This document shows, piece by piece, positions 42,308 to 50,846 of a stretch of 64,000 bases of DNA (position 1 is the stretch's first letter; every line of letters begins with the position of its first letter). Under the pieces are notes generated by a model. It did not search any database, was not told the origin of the DNA, and worked only from the letters and a program-made list of their open reading frames with translations. Location: NCBI GenBank assembly GCA_020636575.1, contig JACJXP010000001.1:1488001-1552000 (forward strand). The letters are read 5' to 3'. Both the position numbers and the translations under genes were made by a program. This stretch comes from Chitinophagales bacterium. Its GTDB lineage: Bacteria > Bacteroidota > Bacteroidia > Chitinophagales > Chitinophagaceae.

Positions 42308-45300
42308 ATGGCAAGTAAGAAGCAGGCATCCGCTGCTAGCGGTTTGCAGTTCACCCGTCGCTTCACTAGTGAGGATGTAAGTGTATACGATATGTTTGAA
42401 TATGATTATCGTACCTCTGTAATCCGTAATCCCGGTGGCGATGTAGTGTTTGAAATGAATAATGTGGAAGTGCCCAAACAATGGAGTCAGATCGCCACGG
42501 ACATTTTAGCACAAAAGTATTTTAGAAAGGCCGGAGTGCCCCAGCCGGATGGCAGCCTGGGACGGGAAACCTCTGCAAAACAGGTAGCACATCGTTTGGC
42601 TAACTGCTGGCGGGTATGGGGTGAACGGTATGGTTATTTTGCTTCAGAAAAAGATGCACAGATCTTTTACGAAGAACTGGTGTATTCAATACTGAACCAG
42701 ATGTGTGTGCCCAACTCACCACAATGGTTCAATACGGGTTTGTATGAGAGCTACGGTATTGTCGGTAAACCCCAGGGTCATTATTTCGTTGATCCTGCTG
42801 ATGGCGAATTAAAAAAGTCAAGGAATGCATATGAACGTCCACAGCCCCATGCATGCTTTATTTTAAGTGTGGATGATGATTTGGTGAACGAAGGTGGTAT
42901 TATGGATCTGTGGGTGAGAGAAGCCCGGATCTTTAAGTATGGCTCCGGTGTAGGTACTAACTTCAGCAGCATCCGCGGTGAAGGTGAAAAATTAAGTGGT
43001 GGCGGAACTTCATCCGGCTTGATGAGCTTTTTAAAAATAGGTGACAGGGCTGCAGGCGCTATTAAGAGCGGAGGTACTACCCGTCGTGCTGCTAAAATGG
43101 TTTGCCTGGACCTGGACCATCCTGAGATAGTTGAATTCATTGACTGGAAAGTAGAGGAAGAAAAGAAAGTAGGAGCCCTGATCAATGCAGGTTATTCAAA
43201 CGACTATGAAGGTGAAGCATATAGAACTGTTTCAGGACAGAATTCTAACAACTCTGTTCGTATTCCGAATGAGTTTTTTGAAAAACTGGAAAAAAATGAA
43301 GATTGGGAGTTAAAGGCCCGCAGTGATGGCCGGGTGATGAAAAAAGTTTCTTCAAAAGAACTTTGGAATAAGATCTCTTACGCTGCATGGCGTTGTGCAG
43401 ATCCCGGCACACAGTATAACACAACAATTAATGAATGGCATACTTGTCCGGAAGGAGGTTCGATCAGGGCTTCTAATCCATGTTCTGAATATATGTTCCT
43501 GGACAATACGGCCTGTAACCTGGCTTCAGCCAACCTCATGAAGTTTTATGATGCTGAAACCAACAAATTTGATGTAGAAGGTTACGAGTATAACTGTCGC
43601 CTCTGGACCGTTGTATTGGAGGTATCAGTATTGATGGCACAGTTCCCATCCAAAGAAGTGGCGCAATTAAGTTATGAGTACAGAACACTGGGATTGGGTT
43701 ATGCGAACCTGGGAACCATGCTTATGGTAAGCGGTATTCCTTATGACAGTGAAGAAGCAAGGGCCATTGCCGGTGCAATAACAGCGATCATGACCGGAAC
43801 GGCTTACAAGACATCCGCAGAAATGGCGCAACATCTCGGCGCTTTTCCAAGGTATGAGGAGAACAAAGAGCATATGCTGCGGGTGATGCGTAACCATCGT
43901 CTCGCTGCTTACGATGCAGACGAATATGAAGGGTTAAGCCTGAAGCCACAGGGGATACATTCCAAGCATTGCCCTGATTATTTGCTTAAAGCTGCCTGTA
44001 ATGCATGGGATGAGGCTGTTGAAATGGGAGAGAAGTATGGTTACAGAAATGCTCAATCCACTGTAATTGCTCCTACAGGTACTATCGGGTTGGTAATGGA
44101 TTGTGATACTACTGGTGTTGAACCGGATTTTGCATTGGTAAAATTCAAAAAACTTTCCGGTGGCGGTTATTTCCGCATCATCAACCAGTCTGTTCCAACT
44201 GCTTTGAAAAACCTGGGATATTCAGAAAAGGAAACTGAATCGATCATTAAATATGCAGTAGGTGCAGGTTCATTTTCAGGTGCTCCTTTTATCAACCACC
44301 AAACCCTGAGTGAAAAAGGGTTTATTGCCGATGAAATAAAAAAATTAGATAAAGCTGCTGCTACAGCTTTTGAAATAAGTTTTGTTTTCAATAAATATAC
44401 TTTGGGTGAAGAATGTCTGCAAAGACTGGGCTTTACCCCGGAACAATACAATGATTTTGAATGGAGCCTGCTGGAAGCATTAGGGTTTACTGATGAGGAG
44501 ATTGAAGCCGCCAATGATTATGTGTGCGGAACAATGATGCTCGAAGGAGCCCCTATGCTGAAAGAAGAACACCTGCCCGTTTTTGACTGTGCCAACAAAT
44601 GTGGAAAGAAAGGGAAACGCTACATCCATGCACACGGACATATCCGTATGATGGGAGCTACCCAGCCGTTTATCAGCGGTGCTATTTCCAAAACGATCAA
44701 CCTGCCTCATGAAGCTACGGTAGAAGAAATTTCAGATGCTTATTACCTGAGCTGGCAATTAGGACTTAAAGCCAATGCTTTGTACAGGGACGGCTCTAAA
44801 TTGTCGCAGCCACTCAGCACCAAGAGTGACAAAAAGAAAAAAGAAAGCGATAAAACAACGGCCGAAACCAAGCAGCAGCTTGTTGAAGAAGAAGGATCGA
44901 ATATCGTGGACCTGGGTAAACTGACAGTAGAAGAACTGTTGGATGAAGTGCAGAAAAGGGTGCAGGCTTCACCTGATACAAAGCTGAAAAGAAAACTGGC
45001 CAGCATAGTTGAACGTCGTTCATTGCCGGCCAAGAGAAGAGGATTTACACAAAAAGCAAAGATCAACGGACAGGCTATTTTCCTGCGTACCGGTGAATAT
45101 AGTGATGGTACTTTAGGTGAGATCTTTATAGATATGGCAAAAGAAGGTGCTACCATGCGTAGCATGATGAACTGCTTCGCCATTTCTATTTCTATTGGTT
45201 TGCAGTACGGTGTGCCTTTGGAAGAGTTTGTTGACAAGTTTGCCTTTACCAAGTTTGATCCTTCCGGATTTGTGGAGCATCCGAACATCAAATCCACTAC

Positions 45301-45685
45301 TTCCATAGTTGACTTTATATTCCGTGTGTTGGGTTACGAGTACCTGGGCAGAACCGACCTGGTACATGTGTTGGACAAGCCTGAAGTAATGAATACCGGT
45401 GCCGATGATTGGGACGAAGTGCCTTCTGGTTTGGAATATGCGGAAAAGCAGGAACTATCCAGTGTAAGGGTAACACCATCATCCGGCGGAGCTGCAACGC
45501 AGCCAGCAAAGAATCAAAGAGCCATACAGGCAGTAAAAACGGAAACCGGTGTTGAGGCAGTAAATGCGGCAGCAAGGAATATGCAGAGTGATGCACCGGC
45601 CTGTAATGTATGCGGCCACATCATGATGCGCAGTGGCACTTGTTATAAGTGTCTGAATTGTGGCAACCAGGGAGGTTGTAGCTAA
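42308..45685 (+). CDS. nrdJ: Adenosylcobalamin-dependent ribonucleoside-diphosphate reductase (class II)
   Basis: Reduces ribonucleotides to deoxyribonucleotides with a B12-derived thiyl radical, in the cytoplasm and independent of oxygen. The 1125-residue product is of the long type. The substrate-site Cys lies in HACFILSVDDDLVNEGG near 178-194. The radical loop SNPCSEYMFLDNTACNLAS near 393-411 carries the NxCxE triad. APTGTIGLVMDCDTTGVEPD lies near 586-605. A Lys/Glu-rich linker near 840-860 precedes a TSCPD-like domain. The C-terminal tail CNVCGHIM...CYKCLNCGNQGGC is zinc-ribbon-like and carries the reducing cysteines. No cobalamin riboswitch was seen upstream. Confidence 0.95.
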   Translation: MASKKQASAASGLQFTRRFTSEDVSVYDMFEYDYRTSVIRNPGGDVVFEMNNVEVPKQWSQIATDILAQKYFRKAGVPQPDGSLGRETSAKQVAHRLANCWRVWGERYGYFASEKDAQIFYEELVYSILNQMCVPNSPQWFNTGLYESYGIVGKPQGHYFVDPADGELKKSRNAYERPQPHACFILSVDDDLVNEGGIMDLWVREARIFKYGSGVGTNFSSIRGEGEKLSGGGTSSGLMSFLKIGDRAAGAIKSGGTTRRAAKMVCLDLDHPEIVEFIDWKVEEEKKVGALINAGYSNDYEGEAYRTVSGQNSNNSVRIPNEFFEKLEKNEDWELKARSDGRVMKKVSSKELWNKISYAAWRCADPGTQYNTTINEWHTCPEGGSIRASNPCSEYMFLDNTACNLASANLMKFYDAETNKFDVEGYEYNCRLWTVVLEVSVLMAQFPSKEVAQLSYEYRTLGLGYANLGTMLMVSGIPYDSEEARAIAGAITAIMTGTAYKTSAEMAQHLGAFPRYEENKEHMLRVMRNHRLAAYDADEYEGLSLKPQGIHSKHCPDYLLKAACNAWDEAVEMGEKYGYRNAQSTVIAPTGTIGLVMDCDTTGVEPDFALVKFKKLSGGGYFRIINQSVPTALKNLGYSEKETESIIKYAVGAGSFSGAPFINHQTLSEKGFIADEIKKLDKAAATAFEISFVFNKYTLGEECLQRLGFTPEQYNDFEWSLLEALGFTDEEIEAANDYVCGTMMLEGAPMLKEEHLPVFDCANKCGKKGKRYIHAHGHIRMMGATQPFISGAISKTINLPHEATVEEISDAYYLSWQLGLKANALYRDGSKLSQPLSTKSDKKKKESDKTTAETKQQLVEEEGSNIVDLGKLTVEELLDEVQKRVQASPDTKLKRKLASIVERRSLPAKRRGFTQKAKINGQAIFLRTGEYSDGTLGEIFIDMAKEGATMRSMMNCFAISISIGLQYGVPLEEFVDKFAFTKFDPSGFVEHPNIKSTTSIVDFIFRVLGYEYLGRTDLVHVLDKPEVMNTGADDWDEVPSGLEYAEKQELSSVRVTPSSGGAATQPAKNQRAIQAVKTETGVEAVNAAARNMQSDAPACNVCGHIMMRSGTCYKCLNCGNQGGCS

Positions 45686-45718
45686 GATTCCCGAGGGGAA
45701 ACAATTTGACCAGGACGA

Positions 45719-45734
45719 TCCCGCTAAAGCGGGA
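45719..45734 (+). other. Small hairpin after nrdJ
   Basis: TCCCGC (45719-45724) pairs with GCGGGA (45729-45734) around a TAAA loop, 34 bases past the stop. There is no T-run; the real terminator lies further downstream. Confidence 0.5.
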
Positions 45735-45770
45735 CTAGAAAAACCAATAGAGGTTGTACCCATTAATTCT

Positions 45771-45812
45771 GCATCCCGTCTCGTTTGCAAGTGAGGCGGG
45801 ATGCCTTTTTTT
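45771..45812 (+). terminator. Rho-independent terminator of nrdJ
   Basis: A 12-bp stem, GCATCCCGTCTC (45771-45782) with GAGGCGGGATGC (45793-45804), containing one T-G pair, a 10-base loop and a CTTTTTTT run. Strong terminator. Confidence 0.9.
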
Positions 45813-45912
45813 ACTGTTTATCCGTATTATTTCAGAGTGTATTTATGAAGTGATTTTACCTTGTCTCCTTAGGCACATCTAATATTTTTGTAAATAACTA
45901 AAGTACCCGAAT

Positions 45913-46038
45913 ATGAAAGCAAGGATCATTCTCTTTCTTATTGTCGCCAGTTTGCTGTTCCAGGCATGTCATAGAGCTATGAGCCCTTATGAGGCTGCAA
46001 ACAATCCAAGAGGGAAAAAGTGCAGGGATATTAAATAA
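45913..46038 (+). CDS. 41-residue putative lipoprotein
   Basis: A short open frame with a complete lipoprotein signal: MKARIILFLIVASLLFQAC, the Cys at residue 19 being the likely lipidation site. After it come only about 22 residues, hydrophilic and basic (YEAANNPRGKKCRDIK). The start has no Shine-Dalgarno match, as usual in this phylum. Tiny lipoproteins of this shape occur in Bacteroidota but no function is known to me. It is convergent with the 48-residue gene, whose stop lies 3 bases beyond. Confidence 0.65.
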   Translation: MKARIILFLIVASLLFQACHRAMSPYEAANNPRGKKCRDIK

Positions 46039-46041
46039 GGA

Positions 46042-46188
46042 TCACTCTCCCCCAAATACATTATTGACAGCGCCTTCCAGCATCGGGAATTTTTCCACTA
46101 CAAAATTCTTAATAGTGGTAATAGCCTGTTTAGCCTGCTCCTCAGTAAGTCCGGCTTCTGTTTTTAATTTTTCGATCAGTTCGTTCAT
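46042..46188 (-). CDS. 48-residue helical protein (DUF2267-like)
   Basis: A short protein beginning MNELIEKLKTEAGLTEEQA, then KQAITTIKNFVVEKFP and a C-terminal GAVNNVFGGE. The pattern of a short amphipathic helix, a GLTEEQAKQAI turn and a second helix resembles one repeat of DUF2267-type or similar small Bacteroidota proteins. The function is unknown. It lies on the same strand as clpX, but the clpX terminator (46208-46232) separates them. Confidence 0.7.
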   Translation of the reverse strand: MNELIEKLKTEAGLTEEQAKQAITTIKNFVVEKFPMLEGAVNNVFGGE

Positions 46189-46207
46189 GTTATGAAAGAT
46201 TAGAAAT

Positions 46208-46232
46208 AAAAAAGTCAGGCATGTTGCCTGAC
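46208..46232 (-). terminator. Terminator of clpX
   Basis: An 8-bp stem, GTCAGGCA (46214-46221) with TGCCTGAC (46225-46232), a 3-base loop and, on the minus strand, a T-run after it. It lies 43 bases beyond the clpX stop. Confidence 0.85.
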
Positions 46233-46274
46233 CAAATATCCTATTAATCTTTTTAAATCCGTTAAATCGTGGTT

Positions 46275-47522
46275 CTAAGCTACTTTCAGCAAACTTAACT
46301 TGCTGTTATCAAACTTACGTTTGGCATATTCAAGGTCTAATGTGAATTCTGTAACCTTGGCAGAAGGTAATTCATACATAGCATCTGTGAGGATGCCTTC
46401 GCAGATACTACGCAATCCCCTGGCGCCTAATTTGTATTCCATGGCTTTCTCTACCATAAAATCCAACACATCCTCTTCAATGTTCAATTGGATCAATTCA
46501 AGTTCAAAAAGTTTCTTGTATTGTTTTACCAGGGAGTTTTTCGGCTCGGTTAAAATAGCTCTTAGCGTAGCTGCATCCAATGGATCAAGATGTGTAACAA
46601 CCGGAAGACGACCTAATAATTCGGGAATAAGACCAAAAGCTTTCAGGTCAGGGGCATTTACATAGCGTAACAGATTTTGCTTCATGCTTTCCTGCTGGTC
46701 CTTATCTACATTAAATCCGATCGTATTGGTTTGTACCCTGCGGGCAATGATCTTATCTATGCCATCAAAAGCACCACCACAGATGAACAAAATATTTTGT
46801 GTGTTGATCTTAATGAGTTTTTGTTCCGGATGTTTTCTGCCTCCCTGTGGAGGAACCAGAACATCGGTACCTTCTAACAATTTCAGCATACCCTGCTGCA
46901 CGCCTTCACCACTTACATCACGGGTTATAGAAGGATTATCACCTTTGCGGGCAATTTTATCTATTTCATCAATATACACAATGCCTCTCTCAGCAGCTGT
47001 AACATCATAATTGCAAACCTGTAGCAGGCGGGTCAAAATACTTTCAACATCCTCACCTACGTAACCGGCTTCCGTAAAAACAGTAGCATCCACAATAGTG
47101 AACGGGACATTCAGCATCCGGGCAATGCTTTTTGCCAGCAATGTTTTCCCTGTACCTGTTTCACCCACCATCACAATATTGCTTTTCTCGATCTCTACAT
47201 CATTACCCCCAACTTGATTATCGCTGCTCTTATGCTGAAGTCTTTTATAGTGATTATAAACCGCAACAGAAAGTACTTTCTTCGCCTCATCCTGGCCAAT
47301 AACATATTCATCCAGGAATTTTTTTATTTCAACTGGCTTTTTTACGGTGAGCTTAAAAGAGGAAGACTTTTTTTCATCTTTGACCAATAATTCCTGGTCA
47401 ATGATCTCACGGGCATGCTCTACGCAATTCTCGCATATATGTCCTTCCTGGCCGGCAATCAGAATCTTAACTTCATCCCGGCTTCGACCACAAAATGAGC
47501 AATGTAAAGGGTTTTTCGCCAT
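46275..47522 (-). CDS. clpX: ATP-dependent Clp protease ATP-binding subunit ClpX
   Basis: AAA+ unfoldase that feeds substrates to ClpP. The 415-residue product has the N-terminal C4 zinc-binding domain (CSFCGRSRDEVKILIAGQEG then CENC near 8-35). Walker A GETGTGKTLLAKSIAR lies near 117-132, Walker B IVYIDEIDKIAR, then the pore and sensor regions including RDVSGEGVQQGMLKLLEG. The IGF loop for ClpP docking is represented by NTIGFNVD near 256. It sits downstream of two clpP genes but behind their own terminator (47574-47603), so it probably has its own promoter. Confidence 0.96.
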   Translation of the reverse strand: MAKNPLHCSFCGRSRDEVKILIAGQEGHICENCVEHAREIIDQELLVKDEKKSSSFKLTVKKPVEIKKFLDEYVIGQDEAKKVLSVAVYNHYKRLQHKSSDNQVGGNDVEIEKSNIVMVGETGTGKTLLAKSIARMLNVPFTIVDATVFTEAGYVGEDVESILTRLLQVCNYDVTAAERGIVYIDEIDKIARKGDNPSITRDVSGEGVQQGMLKLLEGTDVLVPPQGGRKHPEQKLIKINTQNILFICGGAFDGIDKIIARRVQTNTIGFNVDKDQQESMKQNLLRYVNAPDLKAFGLIPELLGRLPVVTHLDPLDAATLRAILTEPKNSLVKQYKKLFELELIQLNIEEDVLDFMVEKAMEYKLGARGLRSICEGILTDAMYELPSAKVTEFTLDLEYAKRKFDNSKLSLLKVA

Positions 47523-47573
47523 GGTTTTCTAAAGATATAACGAAGTATTTGTGTATTCGTAACATACAAAAAT

Positions 47574-47603
47574 AAAAAACCATCCCTAAAGAGATGGCTT
47601 TTT
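47574..47603 (-). terminator. Terminator of the tig-clpP block
   Basis: On the minus strand, AAAAAGCCATCTC pairs with GGGATGGTTTTTT around a TTTA loop (two G-U pairs), with the T-run in the 3' arm. It lies 36 bases after the stop of the second clpP. Confidence 0.75.
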
Positions 47604-47638
47604 ATTAATAAATGTATAATTTATTGATTTAAAATAAG

Positions 47639-48268
47639 TTACAATTTGTCAATTACTTTATCAACAATGCCATATTTCACAGCCTGCGGAGCATCCATCC
47701 AATAATCTCTATCAAAATCCGTCATGATCTGCTCTACAGTTTTACCGCAGTTTTCAGCCAGTATTTTGGCTCCAACCTCTTTAACCCTTTTTGTTTGCTC
47801 TGCCTGTATCTCCAGGTCGGCACTAACACCTTGAATATAACCCCCTAATGATGGCTGGTGGATCATTACTTCGCCGTGGGGGTAAATGAATCGCTTTCCC
47901 TTTTCTCCGCCGCTTAATAAAATACTGCCCATGGAAGCTGCCAGGCCCATACAAATGGTGCTTATTGGGCTTTTGATCATTTGCATTGTATCATACATGA
48001 CCATGCCACTGGTAACTACTCCGCCGGGACTGTTAATGTAAAATTTGATCTCTTCACCTGGTTTATCGGCGTCTAACAGTAATAGTTTACTTACAACATC
48101 TTTTGCACTTTTGTCATCCACCATCCCCCAGAGATAGACAGCTCTTTTTTCAAAGAAATATTTCTCCAATTTTTTGCTGAACATCATAAGGTCACTTTTA
48201 GGTTGTTCTTCTTTTTCTTCTTCCTCATCCATTCTGTAGTTGCCGTATAAAAACTGTTTATTGTTCAT
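47639..48268 (-). CDS. clpP: ATP-dependent Clp protease proteolytic subunit (copy A)
   Basis: A 209-residue serine peptidase of the ClpP fold, with catalytic triad Ser112 (MGLAASMGS), His137 (VMIHQPSLGG) and Asp188 (DFDRDYWMD). All three are present, so it is predicted active. The N-terminal 35 residues are acidic (MDEEEEKEEQPK) and longer than in E. coli ClpP, and may be a propeptide or an axial-pore extension. It begins 31 bases after the other clpP; the two may form a mixed 14-mer. Confidence 0.94.
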   Translation of the reverse strand: MNNKQFLYGNYRMDEEEEKEEQPKSDLMMFSKKLEKYFFEKRAVYLWGMVDDKSAKDVVSKLLLLDADKPGEEIKFYINSPGGVVTSGMVMYDTMQMIKSPISTICMGLAASMGSILLSGGEKGKRFIYPHGEVMIHQPSLGGYIQGVSADLEIQAEQTKRVKEVGAKILAENCGKTVEQIMTDFDRDYWMDAPQAVKYGIVDKVIDKL

Positions 48269-48299
48269 GATTAATTTATTCTGTGGTTATTTAAATGGA

Positions 48300-48992
48300 T
48301 CAGTCTTTCTTTTGTTTACGGGGATTGGTTAATAGCACTTCATCTATCAGGCCATAATCCTTTGCTTCTGCAGCTGTCATCCAGTTATCCCGGTCAAAAT
48401 CTTTTTCGATCTGATCAAGTGGTTTGCCGGTATGATTATTTACTACCTCGTACAATTCTCTTTTCAACTTACGTATCTCATTTACTGTGATCTCAATATC
48501 ACTGGCCTGTCCACCTATAGCACCGCTGGGTTGGTGCATCATAATGCGGGAATGTTTTAATGCTGCTCTTTTACCTTTTGTTCCGGCACCGAGCAACACA
48601 CAAGCCATGGATGCGGCTACTCCAATACAGATGGTAGAAACATCAGGACTTACAAACTGCATCGTATCGTATACTCCTAAACCGGAATAAACACTGCCTC
48701 CCGGAGAATTTATATACATGTTTATATCTCTTGACCGGTCTGTTGAGTCAAGAAAAAGTAACTGGGCCGTAACAATATTGGCGATCTCATCATTGATGGG
48801 ATAGCCTAAAAAGATGATGCGATCCATCATAAGGCGGCTGTACACATCCATTACTGCCACATTCAATGATCTTTCTTCAATAATGTTCGGAGTCATTGCA
48901 GTTACTAAATGAGAGGCATAGCTATTTAGCGTATTGCTGGAAATACCACGATGCTTAACAGCGTATTTTTCAAACTCGGAATTAAATGACAT
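48300..48992 (-). CDS. clpP: ATP-dependent Clp protease proteolytic subunit (copy B)
   Basis: A 230-residue ClpP paralogue. Its triad is also complete: Ser128 (GVAASMACVLL), His153 (MMHQPSGAIGG) and Asp202 (DFDRDNWMT). Compared with the downstream copy it has a different N-terminal extension and a basic C-terminus (NPRKQKKD) with no hydrophobic docking tail. It lies downstream of tig (197 bases) and upstream of the other clpP, in the order tig-clpP-clpP-clpX. Confidence 0.94.
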   Translation of the reverse strand: MSFNSEFEKYAVKHRGISSNTLNSYASHLVTAMTPNIIEERSLNVAVMDVYSRLMMDRIIFLGYPINDEIANIVTAQLLFLDSTDRSRDINMYINSPGGSVYSGLGVYDTMQFVSPDVSTICIGVAASMACVLLGAGTKGKRAALKHSRIMMHQPSGAIGGQASDIEITVNEIRKLKRELYEVVNNHTGKPLDQIEKDFDRDNWMTAAEAKDYGLIDEVLLTNPRKQKKD

Positions 48993-49188
48993 ATTAGTAA
49001 ATTGGGTGATTAGTTTATTAGTTAGTCAATCTTCTTGGGTACATTATCAAATATCCGTCCAAATGCCAAAACCACAAAAAAAGATGACAACCATGTTTTA
49101 TTTAGCGACAGGATGTCGGGTATAAAAGAAAAATGGTTAACCAGAGGTATTCCCGATTAACCATTATACAAATTAACTAATAAACTGA

Positions 49189-50565
49189 TCAATGGTGATG
49201 ATGTTGGTGCGCTTCGACCATTTTGGTGAAATCTTCGGCCGAAATTTCTTTATCAGCAGGTTTTACCTGTGTGGCGGCCCATTCAAATATTTTTTGGGTC
49301 TGTAAACGATTATAGGAATCTTCTACATATTTCCTGTCTTTCATCATTTTCTCCACATAATCATTTACCCAGGGTTGGTCATCACTTAGGTTGGCACCAC
49401 CCATATAACTGAACAATTGTTGCTTTGCAAAATTTTTGATCTCCTCAGGGCTCACCTCAATGGCATTTTCCTGAACTATTTTATCCGTGATCAATGTCCA
49501 TTTAAGCTGGTTCAAGAACTTGGGAAATTCATTTTCAACATCTTCATCTGACTTTACCTCTTCGCCCTGTGTTTTAATCCATTTCTTAAGAAATCCTTCC
49601 GGAAAGTCAATTTTTGTCTGATCGGTCAGTATATGAAATACCTGGTCGTGTATCTGGTTGGTAGCTTGTCCGTTCCAGTATGCCTGTATTTCCTCTTTTA
49701 CTTTGTTTCTGAAGTCCTCTTCAGTTTTAATTCCCTGGTCTGGGTATAACTGTTTAAAAAATTCTTCATTCAGTTCTCTTTTTTCAAGCAACCCTACTTT
49801 GGTTATATCAATTTTAAAATATCTGTTTGCTGTATCTGTGTCTTCTTTATTCAAACCCAGGTCACTGATGATCCATTCTCTTTCCTTTTCATCAAAAGCT
49901 GTAGCAAGGTTTGTCACAAACGAATCAGATGCCTTTTTACCCATCAGCGAATTGCGGTAAGTTTCTGCAAAGTATTTTACAAGCAGGGAATTATCTTTCT
50001 TGATACCATTCTCTACTTCATTACCAGCTTCATCGGATTCTGTAAAAACTACATTCAGCACATTTTCTTCATTTGCCACAGCGTCCTCATCCTTCATATT
50101 TCCATAGCGATTCTGCAGGCGGATTACTTCGTTGTCGATCATCTCATCAGTAACAGTCACCACATATTTGGTTGTTTTCGCTTTGGCAAGGTCCGGCAGT
50201 TGGAATTCCGGTTTCATACCTATTTCAAAGTGAAAAGTATAATCAGCAGGATTATTTACATCCAGTTGACGTACATCAGATTCAAGCGGTAATGGTTGTG
50301 CGAAGATATCTAGCTTATCGTTTTGCAAAAACCCGATCAGTTCTCTGTCCACAGAACGAAGTACTTCATCAGTGAATAGTGAAGGGCCATACATTTTCTT
50401 GATAAGCCCGGAAGGAACCATTCCTTTACGAAAACCCGGAATATTGGCTTTTTTGCCATATTCCTTCAGGGCCTTTTCAAACGAAGGCAGGTAATCGGTC
50501 TTTTCCAGTTTTACGGTTACTTTTTCATGTAACAAACCGATATTTTCTTTTGTAACGATTGCCAT
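49189..50565 (-). CDS. tig: Trigger factor, with a natural His-rich C-terminus
   Basis: A ribosome-associated chaperone and peptidyl-prolyl isomerase-like protein. The 458-residue product has the N-terminal ribosome-binding domain with the signature PGFRKGMVP near 43-51. A middle PPIase-like region and a long C-terminal helical domain follow (ELNEEFFKQLYPDQGIKTEEDFRNK in the middle-to-late part). It ends in EAHQHHHH, an unusual natural metal-binding-like tail. The start is the ATG giving MAIVTKENIG. The frame is open further upstream, but that part runs through the tRNA gene and is not protein sequence. Confidence 0.94.
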   Translation of the reverse strand: MAIVTKENIGLLHEKVTVKLEKTDYLPSFEKALKEYGKKANIPGFRKGMVPSGLIKKMYGPSLFTDEVLRSVDRELIGFLQNDKLDIFAQPLPLESDVRQLDVNNPADYTFHFEIGMKPEFQLPDLAKAKTTKYVVTVTDEMIDNEVIRLQNRYGNMKDEDAVANEENVLNVVFTESDEAGNEVENGIKKDNSLLVKYFAETYRNSLMGKKASDSFVTNLATAFDEKEREWIISDLGLNKEDTDTANRYFKIDITKVGLLEKRELNEEFFKQLYPDQGIKTEEDFRNKVKEEIQAYWNGQATNQIHDQVFHILTDQTKIDFPEGFLKKWIKTQGEEVKSDEDVENEFPKFLNQLKWTLITDKIVQENAIEVSPEEIKNFAKQQLFSYMGGANLSDDQPWVNDYVEKMMKDRKYVEDSYNRLQTQKIFEWAATQVKPADKEISAEDFTKMVEAHQHHHH

Positions 50566-50584
50566 GGTATTTTTTTTAGTTATA

Positions 50585-50606
50585 AAACCTCCCTTTCGGG
50601 AGGTTT
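50585..50606 (-). terminator. Hairpin between tRNA-Leu and tig
   Basis: A perfect 9-bp stem, AAACCTCCC (50585-50593) with GGGAGGTTT (50598-50606); on the minus strand the loop is GAAA, a stable tetraloop. Only a short T-run follows. It may partly end the tRNA transcript or mark processing in a tRNA-tig read-through. Confidence 0.6.
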
Positions 50607-50615
50607 GTGAAGATG

Positions 50616-50697
50616 TCCGGATGGAGGGACTCGAACCCCCACACCTTGCGGCATCAGATCCTAAGTCTGACGTGTCTACCAATTTCACCACATCCGG
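50616..50697 (-). tRNA. tRNA-Leu (anticodon TAG)
   Basis: Manual folding of the minus strand gives a 7-bp acceptor (CCGGATG with CATCCGG) and a D-arm with GTGAAATTGGTAGACAC. The anticodon stem TCAGA/TCTGA has loop CTTAGGA (anticodon TAG), followed by a variable arm and a T-arm with GGTTCGAGTCC. The discriminator base is A. The long variable arm fits class II tRNA-Leu. The CCA end is not encoded (the bases after the discriminator are CAT). Confidence 0.95.
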
Positions 50698-50846
50698 GTT
50701 AAAAATCCAAAAACCAAATCTCAAGAGCCGCAAAACTTTGGCTCTTGTTTCTTACTTTTTAGAGTTTTTTGTTTGGGGGTGCAAATGTACGGGATTTCAG
50801 CAAAAAGAGCGGACAGATTTTCTTAAATTCGTAGACAATACTTACC

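Noticed and set aside
42781..45790. Several minus-strand ORFs of 60 to 187 codons opposite nrdJ
   Set aside because: They are antisense shadows of a strongly conserved coding frame and carry no recognisable motifs.
50566..50733. N-terminal extension of the trigger factor frame (about 56 codons)
   Set aside because: It runs through the tRNA-Leu gene and the hairpin downstream of it; translated tRNA sequence is a known artefact. The ATG at 50565 gives the normal family start.
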